Positions 37,568-44,999 of a stretch of DNA of 64,000 nt are shown in pieces. The notes under the pieces are model-generated. The model was not told where the DNA came from, did not search any database, and saw only the letters and a program-made list of their open reading frames with translations. The translations under genes were made by a program, and so were the position numbers. The number at the start of each line of letters is the position of its first letter. The first letter of the stretch is position 1. Source of the DNA: Chitinophagaceae bacterium (GTDB lineage: Bacteria > Bacteroidota > Bacteroidia > Chitinophagales > Chitinophagaceae); NCBI GenBank assembly GCA_016720825.1, contig JADKJV010000013.1:32280-96279 (forward strand). The letters run 5' to 3'.

Positions 37568-38056
37568 ATGCCAATCCGCATTTTTATTACTGGAGGAACT
37601 TTCGATAAAGAATACAATGAACTGAATGGTGAATTGTATTTTAAGGACACCCACATGTCTGAACTGCTTGATAAAGGCCGTTGCCGTGTGCCGGTGCAGA
37701 TCCGTACGCTGATGATGGTTGACAGCCTGGAGATGACTGCAGGCGACCGTGAGCTGATTGCCCACCAGTGTAACCAGTGTGAAGAAGACCAGATCGTAAT
37801 CACACATGGAACAGATACCATGTCTGAAACCGCTGCCGTACTGGCCAAAGAAGTAAAAGGAAAAACGGTTGTACTCACCGGGGCTATGATCCCGATTAAG
37901 TTTGGCAGCTCTGATGGATTATTCAATTTAGGAAGCGCCATTGCGTTTGCCCAGGCTTTACCCGCTGGTGTGTATGTTGCGATGAATGGCCGTTATTTCA
38001 ACTGGGATAACGTGCGGAAAAACAAACAAACGGGGGTCTTCGAAGAAATCAAATAA
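37568..38056 (+). CDS. Single-domain asparaginase-like protein
   Basis: 162 residues, matching only the N-terminal catalytic domain of L-asparaginases. Both catalytic threonine motifs are present: FITGGTFDK near the start and THGTDTMSETA at about 79-89, followed by KTVVLTGAMIPIKFGSSDG. The usual ~130-residue C-terminal domain is missing, yet the frame ends cleanly, and such short versions are frequent in Bacteroidota. Whether it is an active asparaginase is uncertain. It lies at the left border of a cassette-like patch. Confidence 0.85.
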   Translation: MPIRIFITGGTFDKEYNELNGELYFKDTHMSELLDKGRCRVPVQIRTLMMVDSLEMTAGDRELIAHQCNQCEEDQIVITHGTDTMSETAAVLAKEVKGKTVVLTGAMIPIKFGSSDGLFNLGSAIAFAQALPAGVYVAMNGRYFNWDNVRKNKQTGVFEEIK

Positions 38057-38181
38057 AAGCTGGTTGCTCCCGGGTTAAACCCCGCAAGTGTTTTCTCGCA
38101 GCGGCCGCAAAGGAGCGGCGAACACAGCGGAATACAAAAGTTAGTGGCTATTGCAATGTAATTTCTACTCCTAATAGCATT

Positions 38182-38487
38182 ATGAAAATATATCTTACCT
38201 ATGCTCCTATCTCATTGTTTCTAATTTGGCTTTATCTCGTTATAGATAGTTTTAAAAGCCTAAAACATTTAAAAAAAATATCTGGTAAGAGTTATTTCAA
38301 TTTAATGAATCCTCTTTTGTTCTTAAAGTCTTTTCGGAAAGCAAATGAAACTGAAGAATTTGAAGAAGCCTTTCAAAAACATAAAAGAAATTCACGAAAG
38401 CATTTAATTATTTGGGTTGTATCAATTGCTATTTTTATAGTAGTAACATTTGTTGTTGGAATATTGACAGCCACTCCTAAAAATTAA
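38182..38487 (+). CDS. Two-span membrane protein in cassette-like patch
   Basis: 101 residues with membrane segments at about 7-25 and 74-95 separated by a basic, helical loop (KKISGKSYFNL; FQKHKRNSRKHL). Codons are strongly A/T-ended, unlike flanking genes, which suggests recent transfer. No family is recognised. The gene is bracketed by the inverted pair GTTAGTGGCTA / AGCCACTAAC. Confidence 0.65.
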   Translation: MKIYLTYAPISLFLIWLYLVIDSFKSLKHLKKISGKSYFNLMNPLLFLKSFRKANETEEFEEAFQKHKRNSRKHLIIWVVSIAIFIVVTFVVGILTATPKN

Positions 38488-38661
38488 ATCAAAGCAACAG
38501 CCACTAACATGGGGTTTGGCGCAAGCCTTGACGTTCAATGCAGTAATGTGTCTTCTCGCACCATAGCCTATATGCCCGCATGCGTTTTCTCACAACGGGT
38601 GCATCACGAATGCGGTGCAGCGATTGATAGCAAACAGTTGTCATCATTAATACGAATTATT

Positions 38662-39222
38662 ATGATAGCAAGAGCTTTAACTATAGTAATGCTGTTTGTG
38701 CTGACTTTTTTAAGTTGCAAAAGAGAAGTAGCTAATCAACAAATCATACCAATTCCAAACGGCGACTTTGAACAGTGGGACAACATGCCAAATTTGTCAA
38801 CCTGGCAAACCAATAGTTGCCCTGCTTGTGTACCGCCTTACGAGACTTACATTGTTATGAAAGTGACAGACGCTGCAAATGGACAGTTCGCAGCAAAGTT
38901 TATATACAACAATGTTTACCGTAGTTATGCAACCAATAAATTTGCCATTTCGTTACATCCAACTTCATTGACAGGATACATAAAATCTAGTATTACAAGT
39001 GGCGACACTGCAATTATTCATATAGACTTGTATTCAGGGAATAATATTGTCGACACCGGGAATTTTTACGAAACATCATCAAGTGTAAGCTATAGAGAAA
39101 TAAATATTCCTATTTCTCAAACCGCAACAAATGTTGACTCCGCATTAATAAAAATTATTGGCGGGAAAAAACAAAATACGGAACTGTCTGTTGACAACTT
39201 GGTGTTTCTAAAGAATGACTAA
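38662..39222 (+). CDS. Putative lipoprotein with carbohydrate-binding-like domain, cassette-like patch
   Basis: 186 residues from the ATG giving a lipoprotein signal (LFVLTFLSCKRE, Cys about 19). The mature part begins IPIPNGDFEQWDNMPNLSTW, typical of secreted beta-jelly-roll domains that start 'NGDFE.W', and ends with a matching DSALIKIIGGKK / LSVDNLVFL strand pair. Binding of a glycan or another surface ligand is possible. Fifty-one in-frame residues upstream are leader sequence, not protein. Low GC suggests transfer. Confidence 0.7.
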   Translation: MIARALTIVMLFVLTFLSCKREVANQQIIPIPNGDFEQWDNMPNLSTWQTNSCPACVPPYETYIVMKVTDAANGQFAAKFIYNNVYRSYATNKFAISLHPTSLTGYIKSSITSGDTAIIHIDLYSGNNIVDTGNFYETSSSVSYREINIPISQTATNVDSALIKIIGGKKQNTELSVDNLVFLKND

Positions 39223-39310
39223 CAAGAAGCATTACTTACAACATGGGGTTATCTGCTTTTATGAGACAAGCTGCCGAAAGTTCATTTGCCCCGGGTTTTA
39301 ACCCGGGGTA

Positions 39311-39342
39311 AAAGAGGCTGCCGGATTTATGACAGCCTCTTT
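39311..39342 (-). terminator. Terminator of the downstream-reading secreted-protein gene
   Basis: AAAGAGGCTG and CAGCCTCTTT pair perfectly across 12 bases, 20 bp after the stop at 39362 on the minus strand. The same stem sequence is used at 14.8 kb. Confidence 0.75.
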
Positions 39343-39361
39343 CCATAGTCATAACGCTTGT

Positions 39362-39850
39362 TTACCTGCTCAGCGTGTAGCGATTCCGCTCAAAAAACTC
39401 ACCGCCGCCGTCAAACTTTACCTGTTTAGCCAGGCTGATGTTGTTTCCCTGCAGTTCAATGATATGATGGAATGTGGCTGGCAAATTCTGATTGCCATCT
39501 TTTCCTTTTTCTTCCAGTACAATGCGGAATCCGCCGTCTGCCAGTGCAGATCTTTCAATGACTTTCATATCGCTGATATAGGTTCCGTTCTGGCGGATCG
39601 AATACACTTCTTTGCTCTTGTAGGAGGGTTCGTTGGGGTAATTAAAATTCAGTTCCACTTTACCATCGCTGAGTTCTATTACGGTCAGTGAGGCTTTAAT
39701 CGTTTCCTGTTTGCTGGATGAATAATCCAGGTACGATAACTGGCCTTTCCACTCACCTTTCAATGCAGTCAGGTCGGAGGATGTCACGGTCTGGCTTTGG
39801 CTTACATAAGAACCGAATGCACAAGCGAGGAATAAAATAATCTTTTTCAT
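39362..39850 (-). CDS. Secreted lipocalin-like protein, unknown
   Basis: 162 residues: signal peptide (MKKIILFLACAFGSYVSQSQ) and one beta-rich domain opening with LTALKGEWKGQLSYLDYSS and closing with KFDGGGEFFERNRYTLSR. The pattern of short antiparallel strands fits a lipocalin-like or DUF-type ligand-binding barrel, but I cannot name it. It is a single gene with its own terminator, next to the AraC-type regulator. Confidence 0.75.
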   Translation of the reverse strand: MKKIILFLACAFGSYVSQSQTVTSSDLTALKGEWKGQLSYLDYSSSKQETIKASLTVIELSDGKVELNFNYPNEPSYKSKEVYSIRQNGTYISDMKVIERSALADGGFRIVLEEKGKDGNQNLPATFHHIIELQGNNISLAKQVKFDGGGEFFERNRYTLSR

Positions 39851-39978
39851 GTTTTTGTTTTGATGTCTTTGTTTGTTGTTGACAGATCAAAAATGCGGAA
39901 GGGAAGGAGGCTGGTCGCTGCAAATCATAAGCTGGTACCAGGATAACTGGTCTCAGTAAAAATGAGCCTGGTTTAAAC

Positions 39979-39992
39979 GGCTCAAATCATAA
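39979..39992. repeat. Direct repeat GGCTCAAATCATAA downstream of the AraC gene
   Basis: The same 14 bases occur at 41271-41284 before the AraC-type gene. An exact match flanking one regulator suggests shared binding sites, though one copy lies in a non-promoter position. Confidence 0.5.
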
Positions 39993-40014
39993 ACCGGCGT
40001 TGCTGGTCAGCTGT

Positions 40015-41208
40015 TTAGCTTTGAGTTTTATTGTTTTTTTCAAGCCAGTCGCGGGGACTCATTCCTGTATATTTCTTAAACGCTCGGTTGAAAGTGGCCT
40101 TGCTGTTGAATCCGGCATCGTATGCAATGCCCAGCAGGGTTTGGGTTTTCTGTTCCCCTGATTTCAGTTTTGTGATTACTTCTTCTGTCCGGTAAGCGTT
40201 TATAAAATCGTTGAAGTTCCTTCCGGTGCCGTCGTTGATCAGTTTTGACATCACGGAGGTGTTTGTTTTCATTTTCCCGGCCAGTTCAGTCAAGGTGAGT
40301 TCCGGCTGCAGAAATGGTTTCTCTGAGTCCATCAGCTGCAGCAGTTTGTCGCGGAGCGGGTCAATCGGATCGGTAATGGTGTGGGTTTCTGTTACAGCAG
40401 GGATCTCTTTTTCAATAACCGGAACAAAATGCAAGTGCTGCATGATCCGGGCTTTGGCGCCATAGCCTGCAATACTCAGGTAATAGACGATGATACCCAG
40501 GGCGAGATAAGCGTACCAGTCGAACCGGTAAGTATTCCCGCCGGTTACCAGACCGATGATTTCAAATACGAAAAACAATACCACCCCGGCGCTCACCAGG
40601 TATAATATATTTCGCAGCCATCCCAGGCTGATGTTTTCTGTATCCGAAAAGTTCTCTTTTACATATTGCTGGTAGCCGCTGAAGGCCCGGATGGTCATGA
40701 AGAGATAATAGAAAAAAGATAAATAGCCGATGCCCATAGCCCAGGGCATTTTATCCCATTCGGCCCAGGGGCCTTTGGTTCCATATTGGCTATCAGCAAT
40801 GACCGGAAAGGGGTGGTGTAACAGGAAATCACCTGCCAGTTTTGCGATGATCATGCCTGTCCAGGCCAATGGCAATATCAAATGTTTCCAGTGGGCTTTG
40901 GTGAAACGGAAATCTGCATTGCTGAGACTCAGGAAATAGAAATACAGCAGGGGTCCCATCCAGGGCAGGTTGTTGAAGGGGAAATAAAACATGAAACTGG
41001 TATAACCGTCGTGGGTATCGTACCAGCCGGCATAGCCGAGCATCCAGTAGGCGATCTTGATGGCATTGAGGAGCAGGAGCCAGCCAAGCAAAGTGTCGCT
41101 GAGGCGGCTGTGAATACGTCCGCGGTAAAAAAGGAGGAAAGCAAAAAGCAGTCCCTGTATAAACGCCGGAAGCAGGAGGCTGCTTTGTAAAATAAAATCA
41201 AAAGGCAT
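40015..41208 (-). CDS. AraC-type regulator with seven-helix membrane sensor
   Basis: 397 residues from the ATG starting MPFDFILQSS. Seven or eight membrane helices fill about 1-260, a linker follows, and an AraC HTH domain lies at about 300-390 (LTLTELAGKMKTNTSVMSKLIND; LLGIAYDAGFNSKATFNRAFKKYTGMSPRDW). Membrane-embedded AraC regulators of this kind are typical of Bacteroidota and sense an unknown envelope or extracellular signal. A palindrome with the repeated CTCAAATCATAA sits 65 bp upstream and may be its own operator. Confidence 0.9.
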   Translation of the reverse strand: MPFDFILQSSLLLPAFIQGLLFAFLLFYRGRIHSRLSDTLLGWLLLLNAIKIAYWMLGYAGWYDTHDGYTSFMFYFPFNNLPWMGPLLYFYFLSLSNADFRFTKAHWKHLILPLAWTGMIIAKLAGDFLLHHPFPVIADSQYGTKGPWAEWDKMPWAMGIGYLSFFYYLFMTIRAFSGYQQYVKENFSDTENISLGWLRNILYLVSAGVVLFFVFEIIGLVTGGNTYRFDWYAYLALGIIVYYLSIAGYGAKARIMQHLHFVPVIEKEIPAVTETHTITDPIDPLRDKLLQLMDSEKPFLQPELTLTELAGKMKTNTSVMSKLINDGTGRNFNDFINAYRTEEVITKLKSGEQKTQTLLGIAYDAGFNSKATFNRAFKKYTGMSPRDWLEKNNKTQS

Positions 41209-41272
41209 AATCAATCCCTGTATTAGGATTGCAATAACGGAAAGCCGGCGAATTAGTTGGGAAAAGAGGGGG

Positions 41273-41290
41273 CTCAAATCATAATTTGAG
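41273..41290. promoter_or_regulatory. Palindromic candidate operator before the AraC-type gene
   Basis: CTCAAAT and ATTTGAG are perfect 7-bp arms with a CATA centre. It overlaps the 14-bp direct repeat that recurs at 39979. Autoregulation is an inference. Confidence 0.45.
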
Positions 41291-41376
41291 CGGTTTTGTT
41301 TGTTTTCCGGTGAACTGACAGGCTTTTTGGGCCTGTCAGTACCGGGTTACTGTTAATAATCCCTGCAGGTCCGAAA

Positions 41377-41790
41377 TCAGGAATGCGGTGGGGGAGGCGG
41401 ATTTTGTTGTCCGGGTTTAGGCGGATGCATTTTTTTCTGTGCTTCCATGTATTTTTTGAACTGGTCTTCTGTCAGTATTTTCTTCACGGCTTCATCCCGC
41501 TCCTTTACCAGTTTATCCATTTGTTCTTTTACAGCTGGGGGAGGTGGCGGCGGCGGAGGGGGTGGCGGTGGCGGAGGAGGTGGATTCTCCTTTTTTACTT
41601 TGTCCATCGCCTCAAAAAATGTTTTGTAAACCGCTTCAATTTTTTTCAGCTGGTCGGCTGCAGGGTTTACTTCTTTCTGAATAACCTCGGTTGTATGTTT
41701 CAGCCTTTCTTCCGGACTGGGTGGAGGTTGTTGTGCTTTTGTGGTTTGATGGAGGGCGAAGAGTCCTGCTATCAGCATCCATTTTTTCAT
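41377..41790 (-). CDS. Secreted Spy-like protein with poly-proline tract
   Basis: 137 residues: signal peptide ending TKAQ, helix PSPEERLKHTTEVIQKEVNPA, then an uninterrupted run of 16 prolines (about residues 70-85) between two helices, and a second helix DEAVKKILTEDQFKKYMEAQ near the end. The helices resemble Spy/CpxP-type stress proteins. The proline rod could act as a stiff spacer. It is the last gene of the sigma-factor operon (47 bp after its neighbour) and so is a likely output or modulator of that system. Confidence 0.7.
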   Translation of the reverse strand: MKKWMLIAGLFALHQTTKAQQPPPSPEERLKHTTEVIQKEVNPAADQLKKIEAVYKTFFEAMDKVKKENPPPPPPPPPPPPPPPPAVKEQMDKLVKERDEAVKKILTEDQFKKYMEAQKKMHPPKPGQQNPPPPPHS

Positions 41791-41837
41791 GTGCTTGTGT
41801 TTATTATTCAGATGTATGATGAATCAAAAATCCTTCG

Positions 41838-42398
41838 TCAGGGACCGGGAGGTGGTGGCCGGTCGCCTTCGGGACCATTGGGCGGAGGGCCATCCATTCT
41901 TTCGCCGTTGCGGGGAGGCGGTCCGGGTCTTCCGTTATTACCCTGGGGTCCCATCATTTTTACGGCTTCTCCAATGATGGATTCAAATTTTTTAAGCTGG
42001 TCGGGCCTGCAGATGGCTTTTACCTGTTCAAAATGATGCAGGGTTGTAAGGTCGAGTGTAGCTGTTAAATCGCTGGCGTGTTTAGCGAGGGCTTCCTTCA
42101 GGCTATCGCTTGTATTGTCCTGTTCAATCAGTTTGAAAAAACGGTCTTTGGCAACCCGGATAGAATCGCGGATCTGGCGCACCCTGTCCTGGTGTTCCCT
42201 GATCAGTGTACGGTATTGCGCTTCCTGTTGTTTATCAAAACCGGTTTCGCGGATGATATATTCAGCAGCGGCGCCCTGTTGTGGTGGTTTTTGTGCTCCG
42301 GGTCTGTTTAACCAGAAGAAAACCAGTGTACCGATATTGGCGAGCAGCAGGAAGATGATCACTGCAATCAGCCATTTATTTTTAACGATGGTACTCAT
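41838..42398 (-). CDS. Membrane-anchored Spy/CnrX-like periplasmic sensor candidate
   Basis: 186 residues with an N-terminal membrane anchor (about 9-31) and a helical periplasmic domain: DKQQEAQYRTLIREHQDRVRQ, then an HFEQVKAICRPDQLKKFESI helix of the heavy-metal-resistance/Spy type. The C-terminus is a Pro/Gly-rich tail. It starts 5 bp after the 102-residue membrane protein, which lies directly behind the ECF sigma gene, so it fits the position and fold of a CnrX-type sensor. The signal (metal or misfolded protein) is unknown. Confidence 0.8.
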   Translation of the reverse strand: MSTIVKNKWLIAVIIFLLLANIGTLVFFWLNRPGAQKPPQQGAAAEYIIRETGFDKQQEAQYRTLIREHQDRVRQIRDSIRVAKDRFFKLIEQDNTSDSLKEALAKHASDLTATLDLTTLHHFEQVKAICRPDQLKKFESIIGEAVKMMGPQGNNGRPGPPPRNGERMDGPPPNGPEGDRPPPPGP

Positions 42399-42403
42399 AA
42401 CGA

Positions 42404-42712
42404 TTAATACGTGGTTGAAGAGATCTTTAAATCATAAATATTCGCAACGTCTGATACGCCTGTACTTTCTGTTGTTGTTGTTTTCGCTGATTGAAACTGT
42501 TTCACGAGCATGATGCTGTTCAATCCGAGTAACACCAGGAAAATGCCGATGATCCAGACTGGCTTCATGGGCAGGGACCATCCTGCGGGGGATGGTTCTT
42601 CCATTTTTGCTTTCAGCCGGGTGTAGAAGAAATCGCTGGTTTCAGGATCGCGGAAGGTTCCGATATCCTGGAGGATTTCATCAAGCAGTGGTGTATTGAT
42701 ATCTTTTTTCAT
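42404..42712 (-). CDS. Small single-span membrane protein, anti-sigma candidate
   Basis: 102 residues: a cytoplasmic N-terminus of about 45 residues (LLDEILQDIGTFRDPETSDFF), one membrane segment (about 51-70) and a short periplasmic tail. Its start overlaps the ECF sigma stop by four bases, so the two are translated together. Size, topology and position match CnrY-like anti-sigma factors, although there is no zinc motif and no sequence family can be named. Confidence 0.75.
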   Translation of the reverse strand: MKKDINTPLLDEILQDIGTFRDPETSDFFYTRLKAKMEEPSPAGWSLPMKPVWIIGIFLVLLGLNSIMLVKQFQSAKTTTTESTGVSDVANIYDLKISSTTY

Positions 42713-43281
42713 TGACGGTTTGATTTATACAGTTGTTCCAGTTTTTCCTGCAGGTTGATTCTTGCTCTTGTGATCAGTGATTCGATGGCTTTTACCGGCT
42801 GGTCCATGATGGCAGAAGCTTCTTTATAGCTCAGGCCCTGGACTTTAATCAGGTTGAATGCGGTTTTTTGTTTCAGTGGCAGGGAGTTGATCGCGCGGAA
42901 GAGCAGGTATGATTTTTCTTTTTGTTCAGCTGCTACGCCGGGGTGATCAAAGTTTTCTGAACTGCTTCTTTTTTCTTCGGGCATCCACCAGGGCAGGATT
43001 TTCCGGAGTGTCTGGCGGGTTTTTCGCCTGCGCAGTTTATCCAGGGCTTTATGCATGGCAATCCGGTAGATCCAGGTGGAGAGGGAAGAATCTTCCCGAA
43101 AGCTGCTGACAGATTCGTACACCTGAATGAAAGTCTCCTGTGCTGCATCCTCCGCCTCTTTATCGTCCTGTAAAATATTGAGGGCAGTATGATATACCCG
43201 GTTGCGGAACTGATCCACCAGCCACCGGAATGCGGGCTCATCGCCCTGCCTGAGTCCCTGTATCAGTTCCTGTTCATCCAA
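42709..43281 (-). CDS. ECF-family RNA polymerase sigma factor
   Basis: 190 residues with complete sigma-2 (NRVYHTALNILQDDKEAEDAAQ, then ETFIQVYESVSSFR and LSTWIYRIAMHKALDKLRR) and sigma-4 (LPLKQKTAFNLIKVQGLSYKEASAIM) regions. The linker between them is longer than usual and charged. It leads an operon with an anti-sigma candidate and two Spy-like proteins. A perfect inverted repeat abuts its start codon. The arrangement points to an envelope-stress or metal response. Confidence 0.93.
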   Translation of the reverse strand: MDEQELIQGLRQGDEPAFRWLVDQFRNRVYHTALNILQDDKEAEDAAQETFIQVYESVSSFREDSSLSTWIYRIAMHKALDKLRRRKTRQTLRKILPWWMPEEKRSSSENFDHPGVAAEQKEKSYLLFRAINSLPLKQKTAFNLIKVQGLSYKEASAIMDQPVKAIESLITRARINLQEKLEQLYKSNRQ

Positions 43282-43282
43282 A

Positions 43283-43298
43283 CGTCAGTGTATTGACG
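43283..43298. promoter_or_regulatory. Inverted repeat abutting the ECF sigma start
   Basis: CGTCA-N6-TGACG is a perfect palindrome one base upstream of the start codon. Its position in the leader or promoter suggests an operator or mRNA fold; no regulator is known. Confidence 0.4.
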
Positions 43299-43333
43299 CA
43301 TCAAGCTAAACAAATCCTTCTTTACGGGAAATA

Positions 43334-43364
43334 AAAAGAGGCCGGCTCTTGCGAGCGGCCTCCT
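43334..43364 (-). terminator. Terminator of the DUF5777/cytochrome operon
   Basis: GAGGCC-GCTC pairs with GAGC-GGCCTC around a TTGC loop with one bulged base, followed on the minus strand by CTTTTTATTT. It lies 20 bp past the barrel gene's stop. Confidence 0.8.
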
Positions 43365-43383
43365 TTCATCGAGCGGTTTCGGA

Positions 43384-44296
43384 TTACAATACTATTTTTT
43401 CAGGCTCAGGCTTCTGTTCAGGGTGAAGCCAAAGGTTTCCTTTACTCAGTGCGCTTGTGTTGCGGGCAAGCTGGTCAACCAGGGAAGCATCTGTAGTGCT
43501 GCCAATATAGAACTGGAACAGGTGACCACCAGAGTTTACTTCAACACCGGCAGACAGCAGGTTGGGTTCATAATTCAGGATTGCACCGTTTTTAGAGATC
43601 AGGTTCTCATACATGTTGAGCTGACGGGCATATTCAAATACGAGGTTCAGTTTGGGTGTTGCTTTGTATTTTCCGGCAATACCGATATTGAATACTTCGT
43701 TGCTGTTATTGATTCCGTAAGGAACAACGTTGAAATGGATCCAGCTTGGAACGAGTTCCAGAGAGAATTTATCAGAGAACTTGCGGGCAATGATCAGTTG
43801 GTTAACGAAAGCGAATTTGTTCCAACCCAGAGTGATGTCAGCATCTTTGGTAGTGTTTACATGAGCCATGCTGAAGAAGCTGAGGGTTAGGGGAACATTT
43901 TTCGCACCAGTTTGCTGGCGGAGGATTTTAAATTTAGCCCAGCCTTCATATTTTGAACCACCGGCCATTGCGAAGCCCAGGTTCATATAATTAGTGGGTG
44001 AATAGTCGAAAGAAAGGTAAGTGTGAGCCACACCGGAGTTCAGTCCGAAGAACTGAGCCAGGTTCTGGGAACCAGCGTCTTTATTCCAGATATAGCTGAA
44101 GTGGTGAGAGATGAGGAACTGGAGGCTTCCTTTGCTCACGATTTCGGGGCTCTGGAGGTTAATTACGCGGGTTGAGTTGAAAGTAGCTCTTGCGAATTTG
44201 GCTTTGGGTGCTTCTTTTTCGGCGGGGAGCGTCCTGGGCGGCTAATTGGAACATCAGACCAAGTCCGAACACAAGAAGCGCGAATATCTTTTTCAT
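43384..44296 (-). CDS. DUF5777 outer-membrane beta-barrel protein (one-base frameshift)
   Basis: Removing one G from the run 44224-44227 joins a signal peptide (MKKIFALLVFGLGLMFQLAAQ) to the barrel, reading APAEKEAPKAKFARATFNS, for 303 residues. The rest alternates polar and apolar residues in about 14 strands (FLISHHFSYIW, FIGLNSG..., LFQFYIGSTTDASLV) and ends with a short tail, as in the DUF5777 family. It is likely an outer-membrane channel. Conserved clustering with the two cytochrome-like lipoproteins upstream suggests a joint role in electron transfer or its substrate entry. Confidence 0.85.
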
Positions 44297-44350
44297 AATA
44301 CCTGATTTAAATTTTGTTTTGTTCTTTACTGTTTTCTGTCCTGATTAAGA

Positions 44351-44965
44351 TTACTGAGGTTGACCTTGTGCAAGCCATTCTTTGAAAATATTGATGGTAC
44401 AGGTGGTCAGGCTCAGTGCGCCTCCGGGGTGGCCTTGTGCGCCGCCGGTATTCATGATAGTTGTAAGAGCTGTTTTGGCTGTAACCATTTTGGCATAGTC
44501 AAGGGCGATAGCGATACCGCCGTGACAAGTGGCACCTTTACAAGTAATGGTGTAAATCGGCAGGATGTTTTTAGTATAGGTTTGAGGACCAGTTACTGTA
44601 CAACCAGCGCCATTATCATAAGGATCTCCCTGGTCAAGCCATCTTTTCACGATATTTTTCTCATTGGGTGCAAAATCAATAGCACCGCCACCGGGGTGAA
44701 TTCCGCCATTTACCCATGTTTTGAACAGGGATACACGGCCGAGAATAGCATCATAAAATACTGTATCGAGGTGAGAGAACTGGATCGCGCGGGTGGTTCC
44801 GTTGTTATGGCAACCACAAGGGCCGGCGGTCATGATGGGTACTACTTCCGTACGGAAGGATACTCTGGGCAGTTCGAGAATGTCTTCTTTATTTTGATAA
44901 CAGGAGGGTAACAGGTAGATCACCATTGAGAAAGCCATCGCTGTTAATATTATTCCTTTTTTCAT
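44351..44965 (-). CDS. Lipoprotein with CXCH and CX4CH haem-like motifs
   Basis: 204 residues with a lipobox (LLPSCYQ, Cys about 22). Two similar halves each have a possible haem site followed by a HPGG segment and a W..QG helix: GPCGCHNNG with GGIHPGGGAI / VKRWLDQGDP, and CKGATCHGG with QGHPGGALSL / FKEWLAQGQP. The second site is CX4CH; the first has only one residue between cysteines. CX4CH haem binding is known from some c-type cytochromes. It lies between the barrel gene and a related larger lipoprotein, 34 bp from the latter. Confidence 0.75.
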   Translation of the reverse strand: MKKGIILTAMAFSMVIYLLPSCYQNKEDILELPRVSFRTEVVPIMTAGPCGCHNNGTTRAIQFSHLDTVFYDAILGRVSLFKTWVNGGIHPGGGAIDFAPNEKNIVKRWLDQGDPYDNGAGCTVTGPQTYTKNILPIYTITCKGATCHGGIAIALDYAKMVTAKTALTTIMNTGGAQGHPGGALSLTTCTINIFKEWLAQGQPQ

Positions 44966-44999
44966 ATCCTGAAGTTTTTAGAATGAGTAGTTGATTGGA

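Larger units (their letters stand above)
38061..39308. other. Cassette-like accessory patch with related leader sequences
   Basis: Two unrelated AT-richer genes are each preceded by similar non-coding leaders: GTTTTCTCGCAGCGG (38089 on) and GTTTTCTCACAACGG (38584 on), each roughly 75-95 bp before a start codon and followed by CAGCG-type sequence. AGTTAGTGGCTATTG before the first gene is mirrored by CAGCCACTAACATGGGG after it, and ACAACATGGGGTT occurs again after the second gene. The patch is bordered by CCCGGGTTAAACCCCG and a larger palindrome at 39289-39308. The arrangement resembles integron-like gene cassettes; no integrase is seen. Confidence 0.5.
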
